This document shows, one piece after another, positions 48,401 to 63,093 of a stretch of DNA of 64,000 nt. The position numbers and the translations under genes are program-made. A model generated the notes under the pieces. The model was given only the letters and a program-made list of their open reading frames with translations. It ran no database searches and was not told the DNA's origin. Source of the stretch: Metopolophium dirhodum (taxonomy: Eukaryota > Arthropoda > Insecta > Hemiptera > Aphididae); assembly GCF_019925205.1 (NCBI RefSeq), contig NC_083562.1, positions 17,856,001-17,920,000 on the forward strand, read 5' to 3'. How positions within the stretch are numbered: position 1 is the first letter of the stretch; every line of letters begins with the position of its first letter.

Positions 48401-51400
48401 TTATGTATTAAAAGGGCACTGCCGAATAATTATTAATATATATATTATATATATGTATATTTAACTATAGAAGGAGTTTTGTATAGGCAATTTTTATTTT
48501 ATACAAATAATCATGCAGTTATTATAGATTATAGTTTTGTGTTGATGATTTCTTTCTTTTCTTTGCTTTATTTTACTTATAATATAATTTTAATTTCTTA
48601 GCTAAGTAGTAATATATTAATACCAGACTTGACTATTTTTTATTTGTGTGAATATTTTTGACGATAATTATTTAGTAATTAATTATTATTTAAGAGCGGT
48701 GATGTGAAAAACATAATTATTAACGTTTTTGTGATTTTGATAAATGTTGAACCTAACCCTATTTATTTTTTTACTTAATTATACCAGTAGTTGCATTTGC
48801 ATACCAATTTGAAACTATAAACGTATATTAATTGTTAGTTATTTTTATTTCGTCATACGTTTCTTGTTTTATTATTACCTACCTATTAAGTATACTATAG
48901 TGTTTTTAATGTAATGATTACCGACTACTGACAAATTTTACTATTGAAAAGTTGTATAATATTTTACTCGATTTTCACAATAAATTCAAACAAGTTTCTT
49001 TTATGATGTATTTTACATAACACTATGATATTTTACTTGTTGTATTTAAAAATTACTACTTATAAGTGGTTTTCACGTGTCCTCATATTTGAACCGTGTT
49101 GCTAATGATATTTTTAGAAATAATACAAAGTTACAAATACTAAATTTGATGAAACAATTTTTATTTATTGTGTAAAAGAGTAATTTTTTGACATAGGCGC
49201 CTACAGACTACAATACAATATTTTTAAAAATTACATAAATTATACAATACTTTTTCAATACTTCTGCATAAAAACTATAAAAAATTAATTTATAATATAC
49301 ATCTTATCTATTTTTTAATATATGTTAAGAAATATATTCATTATATTGGTACTGCTCACTTCGTTAAGAATATTATACACATATTTTTAATTTAACTTTA
49401 AAGAACTCCAACATCATAGAAATCGTAAAATCGTAAAATTTATCAATCGCTCGCAACGCAAATCGTGTTTGGTGGGGTCATACCTTAATATCATCTCCCC
49501 ATCAAATATGGCTGGGGTTTTGTGACGTACGATTTTGTATTTAGAATATTCTTAAACTGTATCTTGTCTAGTTAGATGTACTTGGACACTTGGCATAATA
49601 TAGCTATTATTGAAAATGGATTATGACATGCAGATTCTTAACTGTTAAAAAAATAAGTCAGGTATTCAGTTTGTAGTATTCAATTAATGTCATACCCAAT
49701 AGGTAATTGTTAAAATAGTATTATTGGTATTTTTAGGTATAATAAAATATATGGGAACAGTAAATAATGAGTAGGTACAGTTAAAAAGCTTTCAAATAAA
49801 ATATATAATAAACTCAGCCATTTGGGACGAAAATGTTTGTCGAATCCTCGAATAAAATACTGAGAGTAAGTTGACGAGTATCAATTTAGTTAGAATATAT
49901 TTTATCACTATTCGTATATTTTTAAATACAGATATATGACACTGTACAACTTGTATAATACATTTTTTTACCAATAATTGTAATTTATTATTTCAAAAAA
50001 CCATGAATCTTTTTCATAAAACATTTATTTCTTCATTAATAATTATGGCTTTTCACGAGTATTTGATTTTTTTGTTTTATAATTATGGTTTAAAAGCTGT
50101 TACACATCTATAATAATAATTGAAAACAGGAGTATTAAAGTAAAGCCTAATTAGTGATTTTTTTTATCATTTATTCACATATTATATTAATTTAAATATT
50201 CTTGTTTCTTGTTTATTATATAAGAATAATCTACCTATGCAGTTAATCTTCGTCTTATAAAAAGTGTGATTAATAATATTTTACACTTTTAAATTTTAGT
50301 TTTATGATAAAATATTGAAGGAATATAGGTTTATTTCTAATTGGTTTTCCAGCAGTATTGTTGGTTTGACTACCTATTACACGTGTTAAATAATAAATTG
50401 AATTGATAATTAGATACAATAATGACAATAAGTACAAAGTGAAGAGACCCTCCAGTGGAGAAACTTCGTCATATTATATTAATTATATAAAATAAGTAAA
50501 TAAGTTTTTATTTTTTAATACATTTAATTAAAACAGTGTATTATGTAGTACTGAACATGTGTTTTTACTTACTTTTAAAGTAAAATAACGTTAATGCCAT
50601 TAAAAATAAATTTTAAATGACATACTATATACCATGATAATTGCTATAATTATTATATGGATGGTGAAATTCAAATTACATATTTTTTTCAAAAAATATA
50701 ATTAAAAATTATTTAAGTAGAACATTTATTTTCATTAAAGTCTTAGTCTTTGGCTGTATAATAATTAATAATTATGTTTGTAAAGTTGAATAGGTAATCA
50801 AATTAGTTTTAAGTTTACATAATATACTAGCCAATATAATAATTATTATAACATATGTATTAGGTTTCTAAGCGACTGCACATATATTGACTCCAACTTA
50901 GATAATCTAAGTTAACTATATATTATATTATATATTCATTGAAAAACGATCAGATTTCTTGATTTTACTCAATTGTTATAAATTAAAATATTAGTTATAG
51001 ATTTAATGTTGTAAACATATTTTCAACTAATTAATTTTAATTGGTACACGGCCACACGGGTGCTTTTTGTTTTAAAATGATGTGTGCTGTATTTTTTTTA
51101 TTTTCCAAAACTGAAGAATGATGGTATTTTTGAACTTTTAGCATGTTTTTGAAACAAATCTCAAAACCAGCAATAAAGTCCATTAAAAATGTTAGCAAGC
51201 ACTCGTTTTCAATACGATCATTATTTGTTAAATCTAGCCTCACTTCTAGTATTGGATTTTGAGTGCATTGGTTAATCAAATTATCGTAAAGACATAGTTA
51301 GTACTAAACTAAACCATGTATTTCATATTTTATTCTCTGTTTAACCAGGTAAATTAATTCACTAATTAAATAATTGAATACATAAAATATTTTTACGATA

Positions 51401-53550
51401 GTTCATAAGCCATAGTTGTCAAAAATCCACTTAACGTGTTGAATTGCATTCATTGTCCACTGCAGATATCTCTTAGTTTTGTCTAAGAACTAAGAACGGA
51501 CGTTTTTTGTACTAATAATTGAGAAGAAACGTAATACTTGCATCTTAAAATGATATAAATTATATTTAATAATAATTCTAAATCAAATATGAATTTCTTA
51601 GATTAATAAGGTTAATATAGTATATAGTATATATAATTGATTATTTAGTTTTATATAATTTTTCTGTCTATGATTAAAACAGTTTTACCTAGTTAAATTT
51701 AAGGTAAGACGAATATTACGTTTAGGTTGGCACTTTGAGAATAGAATTTATTATTTAAATTTATTATCTGAATAATAAGAGAATAGTATTATAATATTAT
51801 TTCACATTATCCATGTTATTTTTTTTCTTCAATTGTCCACGCTATAAACTTAACATTTTCATTTTTTTAATATAAATGGATGGATTCATTGGACAAAATA
51901 TTCATAATAAATTAACAGTCTCGACGGACCTTGGAACATCCTAAAAGGACCTTATGTATTTTTGGACGGTGGGTACCGTAAATATCAATAATGCATTTAT
52001 GTTACCACTCACTAACTAGAAAATTACATAACACTTAGTTGACAATATATCACATCGATGAAAAATAACAATTAAAGTTTGAATAGGTATATGTCACAAA
52101 CAATTTATTTATCGTTCAAAAATAACAGTATTTGCCATTTGGAATGTGGTTGTAGTATTTTAGACAAAATGTCCTCTACGCTTCAACGCGAAACCGTGTA
52201 GGTGTATTAATACATAACCTAAATGAGGACACATATTTTATTTTAATATAATCAGTTATAACTTATAAGATTTGATATGTGTAAAATGTATACAGCCATA
52301 CAGGTAACATTGAACATTGGATCACTATGCGCCACTACATAATAAAATTATTTGTGCGTATTTATTAGTAAAAGCTATACTACATTTCACCGAAGTGCTG
52401 ATTATAATTATTAAATATTACTATCTATTTTCCCATATTTTTTAATATTATGCTCACTGTGTAGATTTGTATAATTATTTCAATTAAACAAAATATATTA
52501 TATTAACTAACCTATAATTGATTAGTCTTAAATATTAATGCCTATATAATATGTTTAAACATTGTTTATGTACACATGCAATACCTATTATGTAAATAAG
52601 TTTGAATTTAACTGACTCCGACAATATTATTAATACAATGATTACATTTTTAAATTTATTTATATTTCAGCGTATTATAATACATATTACGATATTTGAA
52701 AGTCGTTTTTGTTTCTCAATAATGTTTTGTACTTATTTTTCATCGGAAAATATTTTGTAACAAAAGTAATACAATAAATATAAATATTGAAAAATTATGA
52801 TTGTTGCATATTGCATATTTTCATATAATTAAAAAACATTAATATTTAAAAATTCAATATATATAATATACATACATAATTATACGATTGTAAAATTTCA
52901 TAAATTCATTATATTTTACCATTTGGTGTTATTATTTATTTTGAACCAAACAAATGAATATAAAATCTTCAACTAATGACACTTGCAATTATTGCAATAT
53001 TATCTAACCTAATTTAATTTGTATTAAACAAAATATATGTTCATAATATTAGCAAACGCTGAACACTATTAACACTGTATTATTTCAGATTAGTTTATAT
53101 TATACTTATGTATTTAAATTGTATATTATGTAAATGGTCTTTAAATATTATATTAAAAATAATAGAAATTATGATATACCTATTTCATCTTAACTTAAAA
53201 TTATGGAAAATTAAAATATTTTAATATTTACTTAGTGGTTAATTCTGGTGTAGAGGCGTAGAGCTTTTGACATCAAATAAGTATATTATATCTATATAAA
53301 ACTATAAAATTGTTATCGGACCGGATTATCGTATAGATCGGTGACGTTTCGATTGAATGTTTATTATCATGTGATAATAAAACAGTGAATCTGCTTACAA
53401 ATCCACGTTTTTCCTGTTTTATTAAATACAAATTTATTTAGTATAATCAGAAAAAAAGTAGAAAGAGAAAGATTTCTGAAACACGTGCGTCTAAACGAAG
53501 AAATTTGATACGATCACTTTACGATGTTACAACTGTATAGGCAATAGTCA
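45461..53550. other. Long featureless intergenic region
   Basis: About 8 kb of A+T-rich DNA. Apart from one unassigned ORF at 51037-51279 there is no gene. A CAG|GTAAGT donor-like site on the minus strand at about 46655 could belong to an unseen 5' exon of the type II membrane-protein gene, but nothing confirms it. A small GACAACT duplication lies at about 47094-47113. Confidence 0.45.
51037..51279 (-). other. Unassigned 80-codon open frame
   Basis: The frame is open but has no ATG at its left edge (it opens on TTG). Its composition is more protein-like than its neighbours (LLTFLMDFIAGFEICFKNML, then LENKKNTAHIILKQKAP). It might be a decayed exon or transposon fragment. No splice pair, domain or partner exon was found, so it is not called a gene. 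Confidence 0.2.
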
Positions 53551-53555
53551 ATAAA

Positions 53556-53580
53556 AATAATAATAATAATAATAATAATT
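53556..53580 (+). repeat. (AAT)n microsatellite
   Basis: About eight AAT units at the edge of the CpG-rich region. Confidence 0.85.
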
Positions 53581-53728
53581 AATGGCACGCCGAGTAAACA
53601 CGCGTATACCTACGTCCTTACTACGGTAACCGTTTTCTACTGGCTACTCGCATGTCCGGTATCCGGTACACGGTATTGGCACAAAACAATAGTATAGGCA
53701 AATAATTTAACATGGTATCCGTGCCGAG

Positions 53729-53740
53729 TTTGGCGCCAAA
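53729..53740. promoter_or_regulatory. Palindromic E2F-like site TTTGGCGCCAAA
   Basis: A perfect 12-bp palindrome containing the E2F/DP consensus TTTSSCGC on both strands, within CpG-rich DNA. Function is inferred from the known consensus. Confidence 0.45.
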
Positions 53741-54033
53741 CGGCTTTACGCCGCCGCCGCGTTACGACGGTTGGAGGAGTCAATAACGATATTATTATGA
53801 ACAAATACCAAAACGCACACGTACGTATTGATCACTGTCAAAGTCGTCGTGTAATCGCTGCGATAACTCGTTTCGGCGTGTTTTTTTTCTAAACATTTTC
53901 AGTCCGTCCTGGCGAAAAGCGCGTGTGTCAACGGATTTCAAAACTTCGTCGGGACGACACTACGCCATCATTATTATTATTATTACATACGTTTATAAGG
54001 CGGCGCATAATAATAATTTAATATCGTACCCAC

Positions 54034-54055
54034 ACACACACATATATGTGTGTGT
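54034..54055. repeat. (CA)n-(TG)n perfect palindrome
   Basis: Twenty-two bases, CA repeats turning into TG repeats through ATATAT, forming a perfect self-complement. It may extrude as a hairpin. Confidence 0.8.
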
Positions 54056-55150
54056 ATTTCGTATATTTTATAAATATGCGACAAAAATATAACCACCCAA
54101 CAGGCGGCGACGACACCTTACAGACGGCAGCAGGTTTTGCGCACGACAACAAAATATAACATGCGACCTTGTTTTCGTTTTATTTTTTTTTCTGTATTAT
54201 ACAATATCATAACATATATATATGGCACACAGCCTCCGATGCCGACGAAGCGAGGGCGCCGCCACGCCGGAATTCCGTGGCGTCTTCGTTTCCCACAAAC
54301 ACGTTTGTGTTATAATAATATTATAATAATACCTACAAATATCTAATGATAAGAATATATGATTATGGAAGACATTAAGTCCGATATTGCTGTTGGGTCG
54401 TTGGGTGCGCTAACATAACGTTCTATGGTACGCCGAACGAAGTGGTGATTTTTATACGTGCGTATTGTAAATTATTTGAGAATGAATGTGTTGTTTGAAA
54501 ATTTAGACTTTTTGCGTAGGTAATCCAATTGAATTTTTGAATTTTTTTTAGAAGAGATCCTAGCAAAGTATAGGTACTTATTGTAATCATACCGATGGTA
54601 GTTAGGCTCTTGAATAACTTGGATATTACAAATTAGTATGTACGGTTTACAGTTTAGTATGGTTATTCGTTTTTGAATAATTTTGATGAAATTAGTTTTT
54701 ATTAGAAAGAAAACAATTACACGAAAAACAATTGTTATAACTTAAAAGTTAAAAAAACAAAAATGTTAGATTCCATTATATCAAAGTTATTTTCATGAGT
54801 TTACCGACAATATTATAATAATATCAATAACATATTATACATATGAATATTTAAGATGAATAACATATTGTCTAAAAATATTGCATTACTGCATGTGAAT
54901 CTGTTGCACGTTTACAACCTCACACGCACCCGTGTACGTTTTTTACGCTCATTCTGTGCGGCGCAAGAGTGAAGTGTGTCTGTGAAGCTCGTCAGCGGGA
55001 GACAAGTCGGATGTATAATATAATATTATTATAATTGTATAATACCCACCGACGAACATTCGTGTACTTAAACTTCGTGCGACCTTTTATATGTACACTG
55101 CAGTTTGTTTTATAGCCATCCGGTTAGATGAGACGACGACAAATAATAAT

Positions 55151-58100
55151 ATACTACATTGATATTTTGGTCCGGTTATTAATTAGCACGGCAATCATAG
55201 CTAATAGTATGCAACTGGAAGAACAATAATTATTTCCGTCACACGCAATACTTTTAAGGCTTTTGAACGTTAAATATTAAAATATTTTGAGTAATTGTGT
55301 TAGTTTAATAAATTATTAATAATGAAAATTATGTTAAGTATGCATTAAGATTATGTCATATAGGAGTGCAATGTCAATATTGAACATATTACCTAGTGAA
55401 AGATATAACACTATAGTATAAAATCAATACATAAATATAATGTTGATTCAAATCTCGATATTCTGCCTAACTTTCGTACAAATAAATTCCACTAGAGAAT
55501 GAACTCGTAGTAGTATATACAGTAGGTAATGAACTTGCTTACTTTTTTTTTCTTATGGTATCGATTAGAAAAATATTTGATTTAGAGCATACACTGCATT
55601 TGACATGGTTAGCAAAAGAACGGTATTGTTTAAATTGGTTTAGAATATAATTTATCTATTAAAGGGATAGTATATAGACGAAATTTGGAGCCAATATTAT
55701 ATAGATATATATTGTATATTATAATTAAATATTTTTTAATTTTGTATATTATTATGTAGGGCAAAGTTATCTACATTCATATATTATTTTGTAAGTTTTT
55801 TTTTAATATACAACAAGTTAACTAATTATATTATGGCATATTATAAACCTATTGAATTATCATCTTATATGCTATCGGCGTTTTAATAAACTGAAATGTA
55901 CTTTATTTTTAATTGTTGTGTGAAGCATAACAAAAATGTACGAATACAATAAATTTCAAAAATTTTTTAATTTTTTTACCGATGTGAGTAGCAACACTTT
56001 ATGCCATGAGATTTATGTTTTATGATTTCTTCAGGAAAAAGATTTTTGAGCTAGTTTCAAAACTAAGCTTCCAATTTACTGGAATGATAAACTAATTATT
56101 CTCAATAAAAATTCTAAAAAAGTTAATTTTTAATAGGAATGTAATATATATATATATATTATGAATTCCTCCACTTTGATTTGATTTAGCAGTTGATGGA
56201 GGAGTGTCTAGCGAACTTCAAAACTAGGCATGGAAATTCATATGTGAGGCATAGCAACTATTAACAAATACAATTTCAAAATATTAATTACATTTTTTAC
56301 TGATTGAGCTTGGTGACACCTGCTGCTTTCCATTTCACTTCATTAAGTTTGATTTCTTATTTTCTCACACGCTTACCATTTTGTTCTAATTTTTAAATTA
56401 ATAATCATAATGATATCTTCGTAGTTTTTAAAGACTTAAGTTAATATTTATTATTTGGTTGCTATTGACCTTTTTATTTTTACAGATTATCTACTTTTTC
56501 ATTCCCTTCAATATTGCTTGCCCTATATTTATTTATGTTATATCCTAATTATTTACTTTTAAAGCAATCTGATAAAAAGACATATTTTGTTTACAATCAT
56601 TACTAAATTACCGAACGGATAGGTTTCAAAAATTATATTGAAACTTTAGATACATAATTTAAAATTGTATAGTACAATGATCAGTTCTTGAATTGGAATA
56701 ATATAAGAAGGGGGGGAGGTGAAAAAAAGTAAACTATTGTTGAGATTTAGATATCTCATTGATTAGGATATAATTAGAAAAGGTAGATACGCTCTACAAT
56801 ACATATGTCTTACAAATTAAAAATAATTCTTGTTTTCATTATACATTAAAATAGCATTTTTTCACCAATCGTTGACTAGTGTTGTATTCGTGTTTACAAA
56901 TGGTACTGCTATTAAAATGTATTCAGGAATTTGATAATTTTCTACACTATCTACATAAACTACTGTTCTACGTACCTACCTATTAGATTCATAAACGGAA
57001 TATGTGAGGTCTATGATTGTATCGATTATATTGGTATTATACGTTACCTTAAAAGGCTGATTTTATATTATTTACCTTAGTATGGTTATAAGGAATTCTC
57101 CTGTCATTATATTAATTTCATCAGTGATAAGGTCTGACATAATTATTTTGTTCTCAAATTGTCGTATTTCTCAGTAACTTCATTTTTAAATTGCTCACAG
57201 TGGAATTCACGTTGCTATTATATCCATACATATTATAATATTATGCAGTATGCACAATGCACTACTTATATGAGTACCACTAACTATATTATTATTGTAC
57301 ACCAACACACGGAAATGAACAAAATATTAACTTGTCTTTTTCTCGTATACTTACACCTACACATTTCCAGTAGCCAGATACACAGATACACAAAAAAAAT
57401 AGTGTTAGTTGGCAGTTGTAAAAATGTAATTTATGAAAGAATATAAAAATTACTATTTCATCAACTAGGTACATAAGACAGTATGGGTTTCAATGGTTAC
57501 ATATAATATACATACAAACACGTGGGGTGAAAATGTAATGCAATAAAATATTTTAGTATTTATTATCGCAAAGTTATTGGTGCAGTTTTTATGATCGAAA
57601 AGCTAATAAATTCTTTGATCCATTTAGAATCTAAATACAAATTGTATTTAACTAAAAATAAAATCATAAACACTATATTAATGACCATAGATGTTTGGAC
57701 AATGTAAAATTTAAAATCAAGGTCTATAAATTGTAAATATATTTTTATGATTTAAAAATTTTCTGTGTTATCTATTTAACGTAAGACTCTCATTATTTCA
57801 AAAAGTATTAACGTTTCTTAAAATATTTTTTATATATAGTTTCAAGTTTTTATTCTTATATTTTTTAAGTATTTACATTTTTTTGACAACATATAGTTTT
57901 AATCAGATTAATATTTCAAAGCAGAATATTTTTCTGTGTATTTAGATGTATAAAAATCGAATTTAGGACGAGTAGCTTATGAGTTATAAGTACTTTAATA
58001 TTTAAGTTTTTATGAACATAGTGGAGGATTACGTGGTTACCCCTCAAAATGTTGGTCCACCATACAGACTCCGCTGTCTACGCTCATCAAAACTTTAAAT

Positions 58101-61100
58101 TCTAATAGGTAAATCCTAAATTACTTGTCCTAAATTCAATTTGTATGTATAGAAATACTCAGAAAATATTCTTTTTGATTTTTAACGTCTAGAAACCATG
58201 TAAATTTGTTTTTAAAAATCGTTAATACTTTTTGAAATAAAGATATTGAATTACAATTTACTGAGAATCAATAGTTAATAGTTCAATATAATTATTATAA
58301 TTATTTATGATGTCTTAATGATGAATAATGATTATAATATGATCCGTTATGATACCTGGATAAAACTTTAATTAAAAATGTAATATCAAGTTACAAAATA
58401 AAATAGCCAATATGTATTTACTGTTTATGGTTTTTTTATTCTTATCTTATTTTAGAGTGCGTATTTAACTTTAAAACTACTGAACTCATATCTGAATAAG
58501 TATTGAGACTTGCAAACGGGGTATCAGAGAAATTAAAATGTTTAAATCAATTATGAACGGTGTGATTAATGTATTGATTTTACAATAAAGTATGTTGAAA
58601 AAAATGTTGTCCTCTTTAGGAACAGAAAAATGCAACAAACTTTAACTTAAAAGAATATGAGGTTTATTAATAGCGGCAAATTAGTTCTTGTTGCTACTTG
58701 TTTTGTTTTGGAGGGGGGGGGGGGGTGAGGGCTTAGGGTCAACATTTAGGTTGGACTGGGGTTAAAAATTTTAAAATTCCTTAGTACTTTTCAAAATAAA
58801 AAAAAAATACGAAAAAAAACAGCAATGTTTACTTCAATTTTAGTTTAAAAAAAACTGTATTTTATTTTTTATTGGTGTAATTTATTCAAAAACGAATTAT
58901 TTTGGACTTGAAATTTAGTAACAAAATACATTGGCTGATCTTGTGCTATTATAGACATTTGAAATGTTTGATTTTTTTTTTTTGTTTCTATTTATTTTAT
59001 AATTGTAATATTCTGTTTATCAGACACAAAATAATTTTTACATTTATGATTATAATTATTTAAACTAATTTCAAAAAATATTAATCACACCATTCTACGG
59101 CTCCTCGGTACTAATGATATGGTATGTATAATAATTATTAAATATATAACGTATGCGATGTTTTTGGAAAATTAGTATTACCAACTAATTAAATTTTTTA
59201 TCTTATAATTTCATAAAAATATTAATAATATTACCTATGTATATGAGAAAACTTTTGTGGGAGCTCAGGAAATTACTATAGGCTATAGGTACTAAATAGA
59301 AAAAGAAATTACCAATAGTAATATAATTATATATTACGATATCTTTAGCAAAATAGGCTGACATTTAAAATAGTTGATTGCTTTATCAGTAAATTCAAAT
59401 ATCCATTACTGTGACCTGTACTCTCGAAAGTTACTAAACAGCATACCGTCTTCCCCTGGTGTTTTTTTTCGAAGATAATATAATATTTTAGAGGTGGGCT
59501 TTATTTTATTAGTTTGATTGTCACATAATTGATTGTTATATAACTTATAATTCTATTTTTTATGCAAATATCTTATGATATATAAAATATATCATTTTTA
59601 ATAAATGATAGATTATTTGCATACCTAATATTATTCATTTTAACCTAACAGAGTACAGACTCAGGATAATACTAGAATTAAAATATTTAAAAAATATTTT
59701 ATTAGTAAAATTATTATAAATTATACAGTTACGTTTAACTTCGTTAAAAGGCTGTAGCCTGTACTAAAATATTTACAAGGTCAGTTTATTGTATTCACCA
59801 AACATGACTTTTTTTAGCAGTTGACATTTTCCATTACTGGTTGTCATTATGTAGAATTCATAAATATTTTAATATCAAAAAATAATAATATATAATATAA
59901 TACCAACAAGTTGTTAAAAATTCTAATTGTATTTAGCCTATTTACCCATATAGTACTTTTAACTTTAAATTAAATTAAAAAAAGGAATTTTGAAGATGAA
60001 CAAAAACATGTTATGCACAAATATATTTTAATGTAGGTATAATATTAATTGTGTACATTTATATTAATATAAATAAGTAAAAACAACGTATTAGTATATA
60101 TTATACATAAAGTGCAGGCTAACAACCTTGCCAATTACGCCTTTTTTCTCTTTAAAATAAAATAATAAATTTATTGAATAATAATAATAGTTTTCAGTAT
60201 CGAAATACTTCAAAAAATAAATTGAATTGTATTGGCTACTACAGCTACAGAAGATCACACGAGCTGCTGTCGGTTAGCGACGTTATTAATCTGTTTTCGA
60301 TGTATGAATATAATGACTGTATGACTGTATGAGTATTTAAATATGCATTTGAATTTAAATACGATGGTCATTTTAGTATTGATCACGTCTTATGTTCACC
60401 TTGTTGTATTTATTCATATAGTGTTAAATAATAACATTTATTGACACCGCATGTTTATGTCGTTTCAAGAATTAAATATAATTTATCATTCTACAGTAGT
60501 TTAAAACATGGTTTATTATAATATAAAATGGATATAATTAATGAGATAAGTACATTGAAATTGTGTAGAGCGTATTGAAAATATAGGTATATTATAACGT
60601 AGCTTATAGTTTTAATAAGCAGGAGGGAATTAATGGTTTTTTAATGAGTTGGAAGCAGTAACCTAAATTAAATAAGTAAATATTTATTTATTTAACATGG
60701 CATTAAATTATTAAATAATTTTCACGAAGGAGCCAAAACATTATTTACATTTAAATAATGTGACATTGTTCAAATATTATAATGTAGGTATATCATTTTT
60801 TAGAATTAACACTTATTTAAATTTAAAACTAAATTTGAACGAATGATAGCATGAACATGTAACATATAAAGAAATGTCATGGTTCTAAACAATAAATGAA
60901 GGGAGTCGATATTGTGATGTTGGCATGAAATTTAATTTTTCAAGATACTTCTCAAATAGAAATTCTCAAAGAGAAATTTCCTTCAAAAATAAAATATTAA
61001 CTATAATTTACCTATCATACAGTGTCAGATTTATTTTAAAAGTTTAGTTTCAAAATGTACATGTTTAGATTTCATTTAAATTAGATATCATGTTTGAGAA

Positions 61101-61218
61101 AATGTCTTCTTAAAAATTAAATTTATGAAATTGGACTTAACTTGATCGGCATGGTAATGTTTTCTACAGTTAGACAATTGGTTGGGAAAATATTATACAT
61201 AGGAGAAAAAAGTAGTAC
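55151..61218. other. Long featureless intergenic region
   Basis: About 6 kb of A+T-rich DNA with only chance-sized frames. A G-run within TTTTGGAGGGG...GGTGAGGGC lies near 58709-58725, again in a setting that may be a transposon end. Nothing else is supported. Confidence 0.45.
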
Positions 61219-61403
61219 TTATTGATGAATTTCGTCAAGTGAAAAATAATGTTGAAATTGAATTGATCGCCCTGAGCGGAGGTGAGACAATCTGGCTATT
61301 TGAGTGTTTATAAAATGATTATACGTTATGATTTCATCTTTCATTAGACAGTATTCATTTTTAATATATTTTTGTAAATAGGGGAAAGAAACTTTTAAAT
61401 ACA
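61219..61403 (-). CDS. Candidate terminal exon, gene unknown
   Basis: On the minus strand a good acceptor, GGTAATTATTTTTAG, leads into a frame of about 60 codons (YLKVSFPYLQKYIKNEYCLM ... LRSGRSIQFQHYFSLDEIHQ) ending in TAA. The residue mix looks coding. It needs an upstream exon ending in phase 1, and the nearest candidate (61626-61807) ends in phase 2, so the two do not join directly. It may be a decayed gene or there may be a missed exon. Confidence 0.25.
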
Positions 61404-61625
61404 CTAAAAATAATTACCATTAGTATCCAACTAGTTATTCGTGTGGAATAATGATGAAATAGTTTTGATAATTTATAATACTCTAGGAATAGGTAGGTAT
61501 GTGAAATATTGATATTTATTGGTTTAAGCTATCCAATAGTTATAATTGATTTAACATTTTCGATCTTATAATAAATGCAGTCTATAAACTAGTTTTTAAT
61601 ATTTGTGGTATAAAATAAAACTTAC

Positions 61626-61807
61626 TCAGATAAACACATTAAATACTTGTTGCGAGTTTTAATAACCTGTCTGTGGCTATTAAGAATATTTTTTACATTA
61701 TGATGTGTTACTTTTACGCTAAAACTTGTAATAAATAGGTCTTCTTTGCATGCTTCACAATCGTTTTTCATTCCACGTCGACATATGCGTATAATAAACG
61801 TGAGCAT
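61626..61807 (-). CDS. Candidate exon with Cys motif, gene unknown
   Basis: A minus-strand frame from ATG 61807 (MLTFIIRICRRGMKNDCEAC ... QVIKTRNKYLMCLS) ends at TCTGA|GTAAGT, a strong donor, in phase 2. A second strong donor (AATTG|GTAAGT, last exon base 61886) lies just upstream, suggesting a small preceding exon. No complete gene model could be built and the family is not recognised. Confidence 0.25.
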
Positions 61808-63060
61808 CTTCATTTCCAAGAATGATTATGTAATAATAAAATAATATTCATAATCAAATTGAATTGAATTTTGAAATGTACTTACCAATTATTTACTCTC
61901 TGGAAATATGACCGTTGCTTCCTGAGTTACTATAATATTTTATTTATTGTTAATGCAATTGGAAATTAATTTTTACCATTTGTGTTGTTTTTCATATTTT
62001 ATAGGATATTCTACTTGCAACTTATGTGGGATAGAAATAAAATACCTGAACATTTAAATATTCTATTGGTATTTGAAAACTAATTTAATTATTTATACTG
62101 TATATAGGTACCCACATTAAAATATATTGTACTTAAATTTCTCCAATATGTATTCTTAAAAAGATTAAACACGGGAATTTATTATGTATAAAGTTCAATA
62201 CTATTTTAAGTCGTGTTCGAAATGTGTTCATAAAATCTGTGTGACAATATAAAGCAAAATATGTCATGTTTGTTCACACCAGGTAAATAGTAAAATGAGT
62301 ATCTATTTTGGCATACATTGTATAAGATATTGGGACTTTAGTTCTATAAAGTACGTCTTACAATATTATTAGATAATAAATCATTGTGGTAAAAAATACG
62401 ATAAAATATATTAAATGTTAAGACATTATATATTTATAACATATAATTTAAGCTACATAACACTTATTTATTGCATACATATGAATATATCTTTACACGC
62501 ACATGTTTTATTATATTTATGTATACAACTTGTAATGTATAATGACGTTTATATTTTTATCATGTAATTTTTGAACTCAGTAATTTTTTTGTACGGGTCG
62601 GTTCAGTGCTTTATGCATATATAGACTGGTAAATCGTCCATAAATCGTCGACAAGGTAAAGCAAGTATCTTGATATTATTTACATTATACGAAATACGAA
62701 TCCATGGACTCTGCAGGTCCTGTAACGATATCAGGGAAAATAGCCGACGGACAGAGGCGTGTATTGATATTACTCGTGGTAATAATAATATTCCAATAAT
62801 AATAACGGTCAATTTTAATATTTAGTATTCTTTGAGAATATTACAGTTGCCTAGAATAAAATAATAAATTGCACCATACCGTTTTATACTTGAGAATTAC
62901 ATACCTACACAGTTGTCTCGAATAAAATCGTAAATTTCATCGATATCTAGAGACTAGTATTTAAATCCAAATTCGTTTTCATTAAATTAAAAAGCATTTA
63001 CTCAGTCACGATCGTGCAATCATGCGTAGTATTATTAACTGTACTGTACGCACTGCTCGT

Positions 63061-63061
<1 letters not shown>

Positions 63062-63092
<31 letters not shown>
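63062..63092 (+). repeat. (TAA)n microsatellite
   Basis: About ten TAA units without interruption. Confidence 0.88.

Positions 63093-63093
<1 letters not shown>

Larger units (their letters stand above)
53590..55150. promoter_or_regulatory. CpG-rich region, possible promoter or 5' exon
   Basis: Patches at 53590-54310 and 54900-55150 are clearly richer in CpG than the neighbouring DNA (for example ACGCCGCCGCCGCGTTACG and GAGGGCGCCGCCACGCCGG). A palindromic E2F-like site is at 53729-53740. The frames here are open in several phases without recognisable domains. It could be the start of a gene that lies mostly outside the window or has distant exons. Direction is undetermined. Confidence 0.4.

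Noticed and set aside
57315..57446. Short frame with signal-like MNKILTCLFLVYLHLH
   Set aside because: The hydrophobic part resembles a polypyrimidine tract ending in CAG; no supporting exon was found.
62603..62812. 69-codon minus frame with a hydrophobic start
   Set aside because: No splice signals or recognisable features; length within chance for this region.
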